From contig SABY01000032.1 of the NCBI GenBank assembly GCA_009928785.1, forward strand, positions 1 to 33,176: 33,176 bases of DNA. Direction: 5' to 3'. Position numbers and translations under genes: made by a program. Positions within the stretch are counted from its first letter, which is position 1; every line of letters starts with the position of its first letter. Source of the DNA: Clostridia bacterium (lineage in GTDB: Bacteria; Bacteroidota; Bacteroidia; Bacteroidales; 4484-276). The notes below the pieces were generated by a model. It saw only the letters and a program-made list of their open reading frames with translations. It was not told where the DNA came from and ran no database searches. Below are positions 15,805 through 23,852 of this stretch, one piece after another.

Positions 15805-15844
15805 AAACAACGAACAACAAACAACAAACAACAAACAACGAACA
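15805..15844. repeat. Second period-7 tandem repeat (AAACAAC type)
   Basis: About five units of (G/A)AACAAC run just before the 3' end of the OmpA-like gene. It has the same 7-bp period as the CAGNNCT array 180 bp away but an unrelated sequence. Confidence 0.85.
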
Positions 15845-15852
15845 TCTTACCC

Positions 15853-17799
15853 CTACTCTACCGACATTATCATTACTTCGGTGCGGCGATTTAGGGCGCG
15901 CCCTTGCGCTGTGGCATTTTCGGCCACCGGGCGCTGATCGCCATAGCCTTCAAAAGTCAAACGACTTGGGGCAATATTTTGATCTGTCAGATAGTCCACC
16001 ACAGCTTTGGCGCGATTTCGCGAAAGCGTAAGATTATATTCCGCCGACCCGATGTTATCGGTATGTCCGCTAATTTGAACTCCGATGCCAGGATTGTTTT
16101 TTAAAAAATTTACCAGAATATCCAATTCTACCAGTGAGACCTCTTTCAGTTCGTATTTATCGGTATCGAAAAAGATATTGCGTAGCACCATCGTCTCACC
16201 GGCTTCGATAGGCTGCAGAGCTATATTAATAAGGTGTGGTTTCAATTCGGTGGCGAGACCGGAAATAGCGATGTTTTCAGAATAAAACAAATATCCCTTG
16301 CGGGAAACGTTGAGAGCATATTGCCGGCTGGCCGGAATGCACACGATAAATTGGCCCGTGGCGGCATCAGAAAAAGAACGGACAATTTCTTTTTTGGTTA
16401 GCAGATTGGTGAGGCTGAAATAAGCTTCAAGCGGCTTGTGTGTCATAGCATCCGTAACTTGGCCTTTGGCATAAGTTGCAGGCTGTGGCCGAATGGTTTC
16501 GTAAAGCGGAAATTCGAAAATATCGTAGCCGCCCATTCCTCCAAGACGATTTGCAGAAATATAGGCTTTATCGCCGGTAGCTGAAACGATGATGTTGATC
16601 TCGTGAGAAGCAGTGTTGATGGGATAGCCAAGGTTAATCGGTGCGCCCCACCGCCCCAGGCTGTCGGCGTGCGATACATAGAGGTCGATGCCTCCCAAAC
16701 CAATGTGGCGGTCGGAGGAAAAATAAAGTGTGCGTCCATCGGGATGGATAAAAGGTGCCATTTCGGAGCCGGAAGTATTGATTACATCACCAAGGTTTTC
16801 AGGCACCGACCAGGAACCATCGTTGTACAAATGGCTGCACCAAATGTCGGAATTACCAAAGCCGCCTCCGCGTGTGCTGGCAAAATAGAGCGTACGCCCG
16901 TCGGCTGCCAGCGAAGGCTGCGACTCCCACTTGGCAGTATTGATTACCGGGCCAAGATTTACAGGTGTACCCGCTTTGTTTGCCGATAATTGGGATGCGT
17001 AAATATCGCAACTGCCGTAGCCACCATCCCAGTGGCAGCCGGCAAAAAGCAGCGTACCACCATCCCAGCTAATGGTCAGCGCACCTTCGTCGCCGGGGGT
17101 ATTTACAGGGGCGCCAAGTTTTGTGGAAGCTGGCCAGGGCATAGTGTCGGAACTGCGGACGGAATAATAAAAATCGTCGCCTTCTTTGCTGCCATCAGCA
17201 GCCATTTGCCGACCCGTGAAAAACAAGGTGAGTTCGTCGGCGCGCACTGCATTGATGTACTCATCTCCGGCAGTATTTATTCCGGCTCCAATATTTACCG
17301 GGACAAAAGGTACGGGATTTACCACAGCCACCCGTGCAAATTCAGCACAGTGCAAATAGTAATCAGCATCGTCGGCTTTTGCAGTCGCACCGCCGGGAGC
17401 AGCAAGAAAGTTTTCAAACCACGGAATCGAGGTTGCATATTGCGCCTGCTGATAACAAATCAATCCGGCGAAAAACCAAGCCTCCGGGTACTGGTGTTGC
17501 TGATCGATTACTACAACCTTTTTATAAATCTCTAATGCCTGATCAGAATCACCGATGGCTTTATAAACATCAGCAAGCAAAAGGTAAGCTTCTAAAAAAT
17601 CTTTGTCGGCAGCAATGGCTTTTTCTAAATCAGCGCGGGCTTGCTGATAATACATCAGCGTAAAATTGCTGCGCCCCTCTTCAAAATTTTTGATGGCTTT
17701 ACGCGAAGTGGTGGAAAGCGCCTGCGCCTGAGATGCTATTGCGCAAAGCATTAGCAACGGCAAAAGTATCCAATAGTATTTTTTGTTTGGTTGGGTCAC
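15853..17799 (-). CDS. PorE-like envelope protein: TPR, five-blade propeller, CRD, OmpA domain
   Basis: A 648-residue exported protein with a GTG start (17799-17797); an in-frame TAG just upstream rules out a longer form. Parts: signal sequence (~1-27, ending SQAQA); TPR-like helices (~33-150); five PD40-type propeller blades, each opening near N-T-x-x-x-E and closing with a strand such as DGRTLYFAS or DGRTLYFSS (~165-430); a carboxypeptidase-regulatory-like fold (~440-515); and a C-terminal OmpA domain (~530-648) with ISGHTDNIGSAEYNLTLSRNRAKAVVDYL and NRRTEV, expected to bind peptidoglycan. This order matches PorE (PG1058-type), a periplasmic T9SS part, and the window encodes several T9SS cargo proteins. 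Bacteroidetes carry many relatives with this build, and PorE is a lipoprotein while no good lipobox is seen here, so the PorE role is only possible. Confidence 0.85.
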   Translation of the reverse strand: MTQPNKKYYWILLPLLMLCAIASQAQALSTTSRKAIKNFEEGRSNFTLMYYQQARADLEKAIAADKDFLEAYLLLADVYKAIGDSDQALEIYKKVVVIDQQHQYPEAWFFAGLICYQQAQYATSIPWFENFLAAPGGATAKADDADYYLHCAEFARVAVVNPVPFVPVNIGAGINTAGDEYINAVRADELTLFFTGRQMAADGSKEGDDFYYSVRSSDTMPWPASTKLGAPVNTPGDEGALTISWDGGTLLFAGCHWDGGYGSCDIYASQLSANKAGTPVNLGPVINTAKWESQPSLAADGRTLYFASTRGGGFGNSDIWCSHLYNDGSWSVPENLGDVINTSGSEMAPFIHPDGRTLYFSSDRHIGLGGIDLYVSHADSLGRWGAPINLGYPINTASHEINIIVSATGDKAYISANRLGGMGGYDIFEFPLYETIRPQPATYAKGQVTDAMTHKPLEAYFSLTNLLTKKEIVRSFSDAATGQFIVCIPASRQYALNVSRKGYLFYSENIAISGLATELKPHLINIALQPIEAGETMVLRNIFFDTDKYELKEVSLVELDILVNFLKNNPGIGVQISGHTDNIGSAEYNLTLSRNRAKAVVDYLTDQNIAPSRLTFEGYGDQRPVAENATAQGRALNRRTEVMIMSVE

Positions 17800-17900
17800 A
17801 GGCTGCTACAACAAATGGATTATTAAAAAATTAATAACCTGAAATTGTTTTAGAAATTGCAAAAAAGGACGATATGATTAGAAAAGCCGTATTAATCTGA

Positions 17901-18551
17901 TTAAGGTATCTTCATGAATTTGTGCGTCTGAAGGGAGATTTTCCACTTTGGATTTTTCATCACAAAATCAATTATAACGGGTGTGATGTATTTTGCGCGG
18001 CTCCATTCGGGCTGAAGATAGAGCTTGCATCCGGGGCTAACCTGGTGCGCAAATTTCTGTGCCCAGGCGATGTCGCTGTCGTTGAAGATGATTACTTTTA
18101 GTTCGTCGGCCATTCGGATTATATTTTCGCGTGGGGCCTTGTTTTTCTTTGGCGAGAGGCAAATCCAATCCCACTGGCCTGTGAGGGAATAGGCGCCGGA
18201 AGTTTCCAGGTAGGTTTTGCAGCCATTGGCTTTGAGCTGACTGCACAGATAATCGAGATTGTACATGAGCGGCTCACCGCCCGTAACCACCACGGCTGCC
18301 GAAGGGTTTTTAATAGCGTTCGCCACAATGCTGTCGGTGGCTGTAAGCGGGTGAAGTTTCGGGTTCCATGATTCTTTTACATCGCACCAGCGGCAACCTA
18401 CGTCGCAGCCACCGATACGGATAAACCAGGCTGCCTCGCCGGTGTTGTAGCCTTCGCCCTGCAAGGTGTAAAACTCTTCCATCAGCGGAAGCAAAAGCCC
18501 CTGTTCGAGCTGTTGGTTTTGTTTGGGATTATCGGTGATTGGATTACTCAA
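17901..18551 (-). CDS. queE: 7-carboxy-7-deazaguanine synthase (radical SAM)
   Basis: QueE converts 6-carboxytetrahydropterin to 7-carboxy-7-deazaguanine in queuosine/preQ0 synthesis. The 216-residue product shows MEEFYTLQGEGYNTGEAAWF, the QueE-type CxxxCxxC cluster motif (Cys49, Cys53, Cys56 in GGCDVGCRWCDVKESW), VVVTGGEPLMYN and YLETSGAYSL. The start is a TTG at 18551-18549 whose bases overlap the TGA stop of the upstream gene (TTGA), which suggests translational coupling. An internal ATG at residue 24 is too close to the conserved LLLPLMEEFY segment to be preferred. It is the last gene of the ffh-folD-propeller-queE run. No other queuosine gene is visible in the window. Confidence 0.93.
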   Translation of the reverse strand: MSNPITDNPKQNQQLEQGLLLPLMEEFYTLQGEGYNTGEAAWFIRIGGCDVGCRWCDVKESWNPKLHPLTATDSIVANAIKNPSAAVVVTGGEPLMYNLDYLCSQLKANGCKTYLETSGAYSLTGQWDWICLSPKKNKAPRENIIRMADELKVIIFNDSDIAWAQKFAHQVSPGCKLYLQPEWSRAKYITPVIIDFVMKNPKWKISLQTHKFMKIP

Positions 18552-19771
18552 TGTTGGACAATGATTTTTTTGACAAGATGATGGTCGCCGGAGAGGATTC
18601 TTAAAAAATAAATTCCAGGCTCCAGGTCTTTCGTTTTAATGGTAATGGGTAGTTTGTTTGCATCATTTTCTTTAACGAAAGTTTCTTCGAAAAGTATTTT
18701 CCACCGCGTGGAGCGCAGCTCCACCGTAAATTCGGGCTGTGGCAGGTGCACAATATCAAACTCTAACTTGTGCGAAACAACAGTAGGCATGCCGGCAATT
18801 ACAATGTCGCCCGCTTGGAAACCAGATATTTCGATGGGCGAATCAGCCAATAGCTTATCGATATTCAAACCAAAAATAGAAGGGAACTCGGCGCTCTCCT
18901 CACACGAAAAAGCCACGGAATCAGAAGCAACGAAACAGATAGCCTCGGTTTGTACAAAAACCAAATCCGGAAAGTTGATACGCACACGCGGCGTCGAAAA
19001 GAAGTCGGAACCTTGCACGCCGCTAAAAATCCAGGCAAACGATTCGTAATCCACATACCCTATCAAAGCAAGTGTTTGTTGATTGGTGCTCATGGCGGCA
19101 CCGGTTATTAGACCGCCAGCATCAAAACTTCCGCGTGGCTGCAACTTATAATTGCCGGCCTGCGCAGGCATTGCGTAAAGCACTGTTCGCTGGTTTTCCC
19201 AATTTTTGGTAAACAAAAAAAGGCTATCGTTAAAGGCAATCATAGCTTCACAATCGAAATTATGCTGCTGGGTGCGTTTTCCGAAATCCTCCTGGTTGGC
19301 ATACGAAAACATAATCGTATCAAAGCTTGATACCGTCGCGTTATCGCCGGCAGGAATATCTTTTTTGTAAATTTTAAAAATGCGCAAATCTTTGCGGGTG
19401 CCACGGTTATTGCCAAAGTCGCCAATGTAAAGATGATCTTGGTCCTGGGTAAGCTCTTCCCAATCGATATTAGAAATGCCTGCAAGGCACACGGTGCGCA
19501 AAAGATGGCCATCGTTGGCGTCGAGCGTATAAAGACACGGAAGGTTGCCACTGTCGTTGAGCGTCCAGTACATTCCGTCGAAGAAGATTAGCCCCGACGA
19601 TTCCCGCACCACTGACGGCAAAGGTGAAATAGCCGGGGAAACCTGTGCTGTGATTACAGCATCGGCAGATAAATCCGGACGAGCCGCATCTTGCTGCGCC
19701 TTTGCCGAAAGGCTAAAAAATGTGGTGCTATATAATAAGGTGTAAAAAAAGAAAAGCTGTAGCGGCCTCAT
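18548..19771 (-). CDS. Secreted propeller-like protein of unknown function with a T9SS-like tail
   Basis: A 407-residue exported protein with a signal peptide (~1-25, ending SLSAKAQ). The middle contains strand-rich repeats with SSGLIFFDGMYWTLNDSGN, WEELTQDQDHLYIGDFGNNRG, FDCEAMIAFNDSLFLFTKNW and QTEAICFVASDSVAFSCE, which look like blades of a beta-propeller. The C-terminus (DLEPGIYFLRILSGDHHLVKKIIVQH) resembles a T9SS type A sorting tail, but YPNP is missing. Its ATG follows directly on the folD stop (TAA then ATG, no gap) and its TGA overlaps the queE start, so the three are probably cotranscribed. I do not recognise a specific function; the link with folD and queE is likely positional. Confidence 0.85.
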   Translation of the reverse strand: MRPLQLFFFYTLLYSTTFFSLSAKAQQDAARPDLSADAVITAQVSPAISPLPSVVRESSGLIFFDGMYWTLNDSGNLPCLYTLDANDGHLLRTVCLAGISNIDWEELTQDQDHLYIGDFGNNRGTRKDLRIFKIYKKDIPAGDNATVSSFDTIMFSYANQEDFGKRTQQHNFDCEAMIAFNDSLFLFTKNWENQRTVLYAMPAQAGNYKLQPRGSFDAGGLITGAAMSTNQQTLALIGYVDYESFAWIFSGVQGSDFFSTPRVRINFPDLVFVQTEAICFVASDSVAFSCEESAEFPSIFGLNIDKLLADSPIEISGFQAGDIVIAGMPTVVSHKLEFDIVHLPQPEFTVELRSTRWKILFEETFVKENDANKLPITIKTKDLEPGIYFLRILSGDHHLVKKIIVQH

Positions 19772-20656
19772 TTAGATAATTCCCATTTTTAATTTGAAGG
19801 CTTTGAGTGTATTCAGCAAAAGCGCTACACGGGTCATAGGGCCTACTCCACCGGGAACTGGAGTGATGTAGGCGGCTTTACGCACAACATTCTCGAAATC
19901 GACATCGCCGATAAGTTTAAAGCCCGACTTGGTGTTGGGCGCTGCCACACGGTGTATGCCTACATCGATGACGGTAGCGCCGACTTTCACCATATCTTCG
20001 GTAACAAATCCTGCCTGGCCTATGGCTGCAATAAGGATGTCAGCATTTGCAGCAATTTCTTTAAGCCCCGCCGATTTGCTGTGGCACAAGGTAACGGTAG
20101 CATTTCCGGGAGTGGTTTTGCGCGATAGCATAATGCTTAAAGGTGTACCTACAATATTGCTACGACCCAGTACCACAACATTTTTTCCGGAAGTTTCGAT
20201 TTTATAACGCTTCAGCAGCTCCATGATTCCGTAAGGCGTTGCCGGCAAATAAGTGGGATGACCCAGCACCATCCTGCCAATATTTACGGGATGAAAACCA
20301 TCGACATCTTTGGCCGGATCGATGGTATCGATGACGCGATCGACACTGATGTGCCGTGGCAAAGGCAGTTGAACAATGAGGCCGTGGACGTCGTCGTCGT
20401 TGTTAATAAAATCGATGGTGTCGAGTAGGTCGAGTTCCGAAACGTCTTTGCTCAGGCGATAAATGGACGAAACCATGCCAACACTTTTGCAATCCGATTC
20501 TTTGTGCGAAACATAGGTTTCACTGGCAGCATCTTCGCCAACCAAAATCGCAGCCAGGTGAGGCGACTGATCCTTTTGGTCGATGTATCCGGATACTTCG
20601 GATTTGATCTCTTCTTTGATCGCTGCTGCGGTTTGTTTGCCATCAATAAGTTTCAT
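19772..20656 (-). CDS. folD: Methylenetetrahydrofolate dehydrogenase / methenyltetrahydrofolate cyclohydrolase
   Basis: FolD interconverts 5,10-methylene-, methenyl- and 10-formyl-tetrahydrofolate, supplying one-carbon units to purine synthesis and initiator-tRNA formylation. The 294-residue product has the family landmarks: SETYVSHKESDCKSVGM with Tyr48 and the catalytic Lys52, HGLIVQLPLPRHI, KDVDGFHPVNIGRM, the nucleotide-binding VVVLGRSNIVGTPLSIML and the C-terminal ITPVPGGVGPMTRVALLLNT. The length is normal. It begins 83 bases after ffh; the next gene starts on the base after its stop codon. Confidence 0.98.
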   Translation of the reverse strand: MKLIDGKQTAAAIKEEIKSEVSGYIDQKDQSPHLAAILVGEDAASETYVSHKESDCKSVGMVSSIYRLSKDVSELDLLDTIDFINNDDDVHGLIVQLPLPRHISVDRVIDTIDPAKDVDGFHPVNIGRMVLGHPTYLPATPYGIMELLKRYKIETSGKNVVVLGRSNIVGTPLSIMLSRKTTPGNATVTLCHSKSAGLKEIAANADILIAAIGQAGFVTEDMVKVGATVIDVGIHRVAAPNTKSGFKLIGDVDFENVVRKAAYITPVPGGVGPMTRVALLLNTLKAFKLKMGII

Positions 20657-20739
20657 GGTAATATTTTTTTTAAAGATATGTATCTAATCTGGAACTTATC
20701 TGTGTTTTGTCTTTTGTATTTTGGGGCTTCCCAGAGCAT

Positions 20740-22074
20740 CTATCGTGCTTTGATGCGCTGCATCATTTTCATCATGTTTTTACCGCCGCCTTTGGTCATC
20801 ATTTGCATCATTTTGCGGGTTTCTTCAAACTGCTTGATGAGCCGGTTTACTTCCTGAATCTCCGATCCGGAACCGGCGGCGATGCGGCGACGCCGGCTGC
20901 CGTTGATAACCTTTGGGTCTTCGCGTTCAGTGGGCGTCATGGAATAAATGATGGCTTCAATTTCTTTGAATGAGTCGTCGTCGATGTCGAGATTTTTGAT
21001 GGCCTTGCCCATGCCCGGTATCATGCTCATCAGATCCTTGACGTTGCCCATTTTTTTGATTTGTTTTATTTGCTGCAGGAAGTCGTTGAAGTTGAATTGA
21101 TTTTTGGCGATTTTCCGTTGCAGGATTTTGGCCTCTTCTTCGTCGAATTGCTCCTGGGCTTTTTCGACCAACGATACGATGTCGCCCATTCCCAAAATTC
21201 GGTCGGCCATACGGCTGGGATAGAAAACGTCGAGAGCGTCAATCTTTTCGCCGATACCCACAAATTTGATGGGTTTATTCACCACCGATCGCACGGTAAG
21301 GGCAGCGCCACCGCGTGTGTCGCCGTCGAGTTTAGTCAGCACTACACCTTCGTAATCCAGCCGGTCGTGAAAAGCTTTGGCAGTATTTACAGCATCCTGT
21401 CCGGTCATGGCATCTACCACAAAAAGTGTTTCGTGCGGATTGATACTTTTCTTCACGTTGCTGATTTCGTCCATCATCTGCGCGTCGATAGCCAGTCGCC
21501 CGGCAGTATCCACAATCACTATATTATGGCCGAAATTCTTCGCGTGTTTTATGGCATTTTTAGCAATTTCAACCGGATTTTTGCTGCCCTCTTCGGTGTA
21601 AACCGGCACGCCAATTTGCTCGCCCAGCACCTGCAACTGATTGATGGCGGCAGGACGATAAACATCGCCGGCGACCAACAGTGGCTGCTTTCCTTTTTTG
21701 CGTTTCAGATAATTGGCAAGCTTGGCAGCAAAGGTGGTTTTACCACTACCTTGCAACCCGGCAATGAGAATGATGGCAGGTGTGCCTTTGATGTTGAGTT
21801 CTTCGTGGGTGCCACCCATCAGTTCCACCAGACTTGCGTGCACGATTTTTACCATCAACTGCCCGGGCGAAACGGCAGTGAGCACGTTTTGACCCAGCGC
21901 CTTGGCTTTGACCTCCTCGGTAAAGTCTTTGGCAATCTTATAGCTAACATCGGCATCGAGCAATGCCTTGCGAACTTCTTTGAGTGTTTCGGCTACGTTT
22001 ATCTCGGTAATATGCCCGTGACCCTTCAATATCTTGAAGGAACGTTCGAGCTTTTCGCTTAAACTTTCAAACAT
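20740..22074 (-). CDS. ffh: Signal recognition particle protein Ffh (SRP54)
   Basis: Ffh binds SRP RNA and hydrophobic signal sequences on ribosomes and delivers them to the membrane with FtsY. The 444-residue product has an N-domain (FESLSEKLERSFKIL), a GTPase domain with G1 (GLQGSGKTT, ~106-114), VAGDVYRPAAINQL, DTAGR and TKLDGDTRGGAAL, and an M-domain whose end is rich in Met (MMQMMTKGGGKNMMKMMQR), which forms the signal-sequence groove. The length is standard. It has its own promoter element at 22099-22106 and no SD. folD follows after 83 bases. No SRP RNA gene is evident in the window. Confidence 0.98.
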   Translation of the reverse strand: MFESLSEKLERSFKILKGHGHITEINVAETLKEVRKALLDADVSYKIAKDFTEEVKAKALGQNVLTAVSPGQLMVKIVHASLVELMGGTHEELNIKGTPAIILIAGLQGSGKTTFAAKLANYLKRKKGKQPLLVAGDVYRPAAINQLQVLGEQIGVPVYTEEGSKNPVEIAKNAIKHAKNFGHNIVIVDTAGRLAIDAQMMDEISNVKKSINPHETLFVVDAMTGQDAVNTAKAFHDRLDYEGVVLTKLDGDTRGGAALTVRSVVNKPIKFVGIGEKIDALDVFYPSRMADRILGMGDIVSLVEKAQEQFDEEEAKILQRKIAKNQFNFNDFLQQIKQIKKMGNVKDLMSMIPGMGKAIKNLDIDDDSFKEIEAIIYSMTPTEREDPKVINGSRRRRIAAGSGSEIQEVNRLIKQFEETRKMMQMMTKGGGKNMMKMMQRIKAR

Positions 22075-22098
22075 AATCTACTGCTTTTTTTGGGATTG

Positions 22099-22106
22099 CA
22101 AAAGTA
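22099..22106 (-). promoter_or_regulatory. -7 promoter element of ffh
   Basis: The minus strand reads TACTTTTG, a full match to TAnnTTTG, 24 bases before the ffh ATG. No good TTTG is found at the right distance upstream. Confidence 0.5.
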
Positions 22107-22175
22107 GAATTTTTTCGCGAACGGGGTGTAAATCAAAGGCGCCTAAAGGTAAAGGTTTTAAAGAGAAAAGCCAAC

Positions 22176-22802
22176 TCAAAAGGCCTTGGGCACAAAGTCA
22201 TCCCTGTTGATAATCGAAGCGCTGCTGCCAGTAGCTTTTATTACAAAAAAACCTAATTTCTCGGCCATACGGTCGCTGGCTTCTTCGGCTTTTAGAAAAG
22301 CCATGCAACCATAAATAATGCTGTCTTTGTATTGGGATAAGTACGTTTTGGCTTTCCAAATCTTTTGGTGAAATTCCCTGACATCCTCAGCACGCAAGGT
22401 GGTTTTTACTTCCACTATTACCGCTTCATGTAGATTATCAGCAATGAGATCATACCCGTATTTTTGCCCTCCGGAAGTGCCTCTTGCATTTTGCATGGTT
22501 CGCTGCATGTGAATGTTTTTATCTTTAAGTAACTTTATGAGATCACCATCAGCAAGTGTTTCAACCAAAATGCCCCATTGGGTCGTGAATAACGCAGACA
22601 GCTCTTTGATCTTTTTATCAGTTTCCTTGAATTTTTCGGTGAGCATACGATCATTTTCCATGATTTGTTTTTTAGTTTCCTGGAACTGTCGGTCTGTTTT
22701 CTGGAACTGTCGGTCGGTTTCCTGAAAAAGCTTCCACACCTGATCAAAACCGGTGGGCTGACCATAAGGCTGAAAGGGTTCGTTTACATTATTTTCTTCC
22801 AT
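22176..22802 (-). CDS. Coiled-coil protein with PD-(D/E)XK nuclease-like C-terminal domain (DUF3782-like)
   Basis: A 208-residue soluble protein. Residues ~20-75 form a heptad coiled coil with tandem copies of FQ(E/K)TDRQ, followed by ETDKKIKEL. The C-terminal half (~85-205) shows GQKYGYDLIADN, then AVIVEVKTTLRAEDVREFHQKI, the D...ExK arrangement of PD-(D/E)XK-fold proteins, and YGCMAFLKAEEASDRMAEKLGFFVIKATG. Proteins with this build are common in Bacteroidetes and cyanobacteria with unknown function; actual nuclease activity is not established. It stands alone between ffh and an exported repeat protein, with its own promoter element at 22833-22840. There is no restriction-modification or defence partner beside it. 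Confidence 0.8.
   Translation of the reverse strand: MEENNVNEPFQPYGQPTGFDQVWKLFQETDRQFQKTDRQFQETKKQIMENDRMLTEKFKETDKKIKELSALFTTQWGILVETLADGDLIKLLKDKNIHMQRTMQNARGTSGGQKYGYDLIADNLHEAVIVEVKTTLRAEDVREFHQKIWKAKTYLSQYKDSIIYGCMAFLKAEEASDRMAEKLGFFVIKATGSSASIINRDDFVPKAF
22672..22730 (-). repeat. 21-bp tandem repeats encoding the heptads of the coiled-coil protein
   Basis: Nearly identical 21-bp units (GGAACTGTCGGTC on the plus strand plus variable flanks) repeat about 2.7 times. Each encodes one FQETDRQ heptad, so unit gain or loss would keep frame and change coiled-coil length by whole heptads. Confidence 0.75.
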
Positions 22803-22832
22803 GATAGCAATTATTTGTACCTAAACAAAACC

Positions 22833-22840
22833 CAAAAGTA
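22833..22840 (-). promoter_or_regulatory. -7 promoter element of the coiled-coil/nuclease-like gene
   Basis: The minus strand reads TACTTTTG, matching TAnnTTTG, 30 bases before the ATG at 22802. No clear -33 TTTG is found. Confidence 0.5.
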
Positions 22841-22932
22841 CAATTAAAAATTGTGGTAATAAATGGCTGCAAATTATTATTGCAGTGAGTTTTATGAAAC
22901 TAAAGAAAGAAAAGTTGGCAAAGTGATTTAAA

Positions 22933-23610
22933 CTAAAAAACATCGTCTTCTTTCAGCTTTCGCTTTTCATCTTTTTTAAAATTCCAATTGATAAATGGTA
23001 GCGATCTCTTTTGATTCTTATTCCAAAGTCCAAATTGAGCTCCTTGTAGGTTGGCTGTTTTATTAACGATGCCTATCTGAACACCTTTTACTTTGCCAAC
23101 AGTATTCACCGCGCCGATGGTAAGGCCATTGATTTTATCATAAAGATTCCAGAGTGCATTTATCGAAACGCCATTCACAGTTTGCCCCAAACTCATAAAA
23201 AGGGAAAGAGAGGCGCCGTTTACTTTGGGTGTAAAAGTTCCAAAAGGAGAAAGCATCAATCCGTTGTGCACCGCCCGCATCGGCAAAGTGTCGTAGGCGG
23301 CCAGCGAGTCACTTTCGGGAGTTAGCGATTGCTCTTCAAAGTTGTGGATTTTAATATAAAAAACCTGCAGGAAGCCTTGTCCGGGAATTTGAAGATTCAA
23401 GCCATGCGAATAGCGGGTGTGTGAGAGGTTACAAATAGCTTCCGAACCAACCGGCCCGATGGCTATTCCATAGATATTCCGTGCCGCCGAAGGTACCAAG
23501 GCTACAGCATACCGGTTGCGAGAAATCTTAGCCAGCCTCGTAGTATCATTTTGCGCAAACGAAACAGTTGTGAGAAGCAAAAAAAGAATGATTAGCAACT
23601 TCTTTTTCAT
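22933..23610 (-). CDS. Exported protein with short GxxxG-type surface repeats (LA_2272-like)
   Basis: A 225-residue protein with a signal peptide (MKKKLLIILFLLLTTVSFAQ). The second half is a run of five 14-15-residue repeats with an NG/KG/QG start and a (L/I/V/W)N end: VNGASLSLFMSLGQT, VNGVSINALWNLYDK, INGLTIGAVNTVGK, VKGVQIGIVNKTAN and LQGAQFGLWNKNQK. This resembles the LA_2272-type surface repeat proteins, in which short amphipathic repeats likely stack as beta strands. It ends RSLPFINW followed by a charged tail. There is no T9SS tail, so it is probably periplasmic or outer-membrane associated. The function is unknown; the family match is from memory. Confidence 0.72.
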   Translation of the reverse strand: MKKKLLIILFLLLTTVSFAQNDTTRLAKISRNRYAVALVPSAARNIYGIAIGPVGSEAICNLSHTRYSHGLNLQIPGQGFLQVFYIKIHNFEEQSLTPESDSLAAYDTLPMRAVHNGLMLSPFGTFTPKVNGASLSLFMSLGQTVNGVSINALWNLYDKINGLTIGAVNTVGKVKGVQIGIVNKTANLQGAQFGLWNKNQKRSLPFINWNFKKDEKRKLKEDDVF

Positions 23611-23670
23611 GCGGAAAAGATTTGAGGTTTAGCAGATCAAGATTTATTTGTAGCTTGTGATAAAAAATTC

Positions 23671-23829
23671 CAAGTTCCAAATTCCAAATCACAAATAAAT
23701 TCCAATCCCAAAACTCAAACCTCGGAGCAGTTTGGTTATTGAAATTTGATTATTGAGATTTATTTGGCACTGTTTACTCCGACTCCTGGCGGATGCTTTA
23801 TTGCTTTTTGGAATTTATTTTGGAACTTG
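23671..23829. repeat. Long inverted repeat, possible small non-autonomous element
   Basis: The left arm (23671-23705) begins CAAGTTCCAA and ends AATAAATTCCAA; the right arm (23808-23829) is the complement of CAAGTTCCAAAATAAATTCCAA apart from a 13-base insertion in the left arm. The arms enclose about 100 bp with further internal TTTATTTG/CAAATAAA symmetry. It lies between two minus-strand exported-protein genes. It could be a REP/MITE-like dispersed element; no second copy is visible in this window. Confidence 0.6.
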
Positions 23830-23852
23830 TGCTAAGGCAGATGCTAAGTCCC

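Noticed and set aside
16990..17535. 181-codon plus-strand ORF
   Set aside because: It is antisense to the PorE-like gene; the amino acid pattern shows no domain.
21061..22062. 333-codon plus-strand ORF
   Set aside because: It lies fully antisense to ffh, with no recognisable domain, and arises from codon bias of the real gene.
22176..22802. Defence-system nuclease
   Set aside because: The ExK-type domain stands alone without methylase, helicase or toxin-antitoxin partners, so a defence role is not supported.
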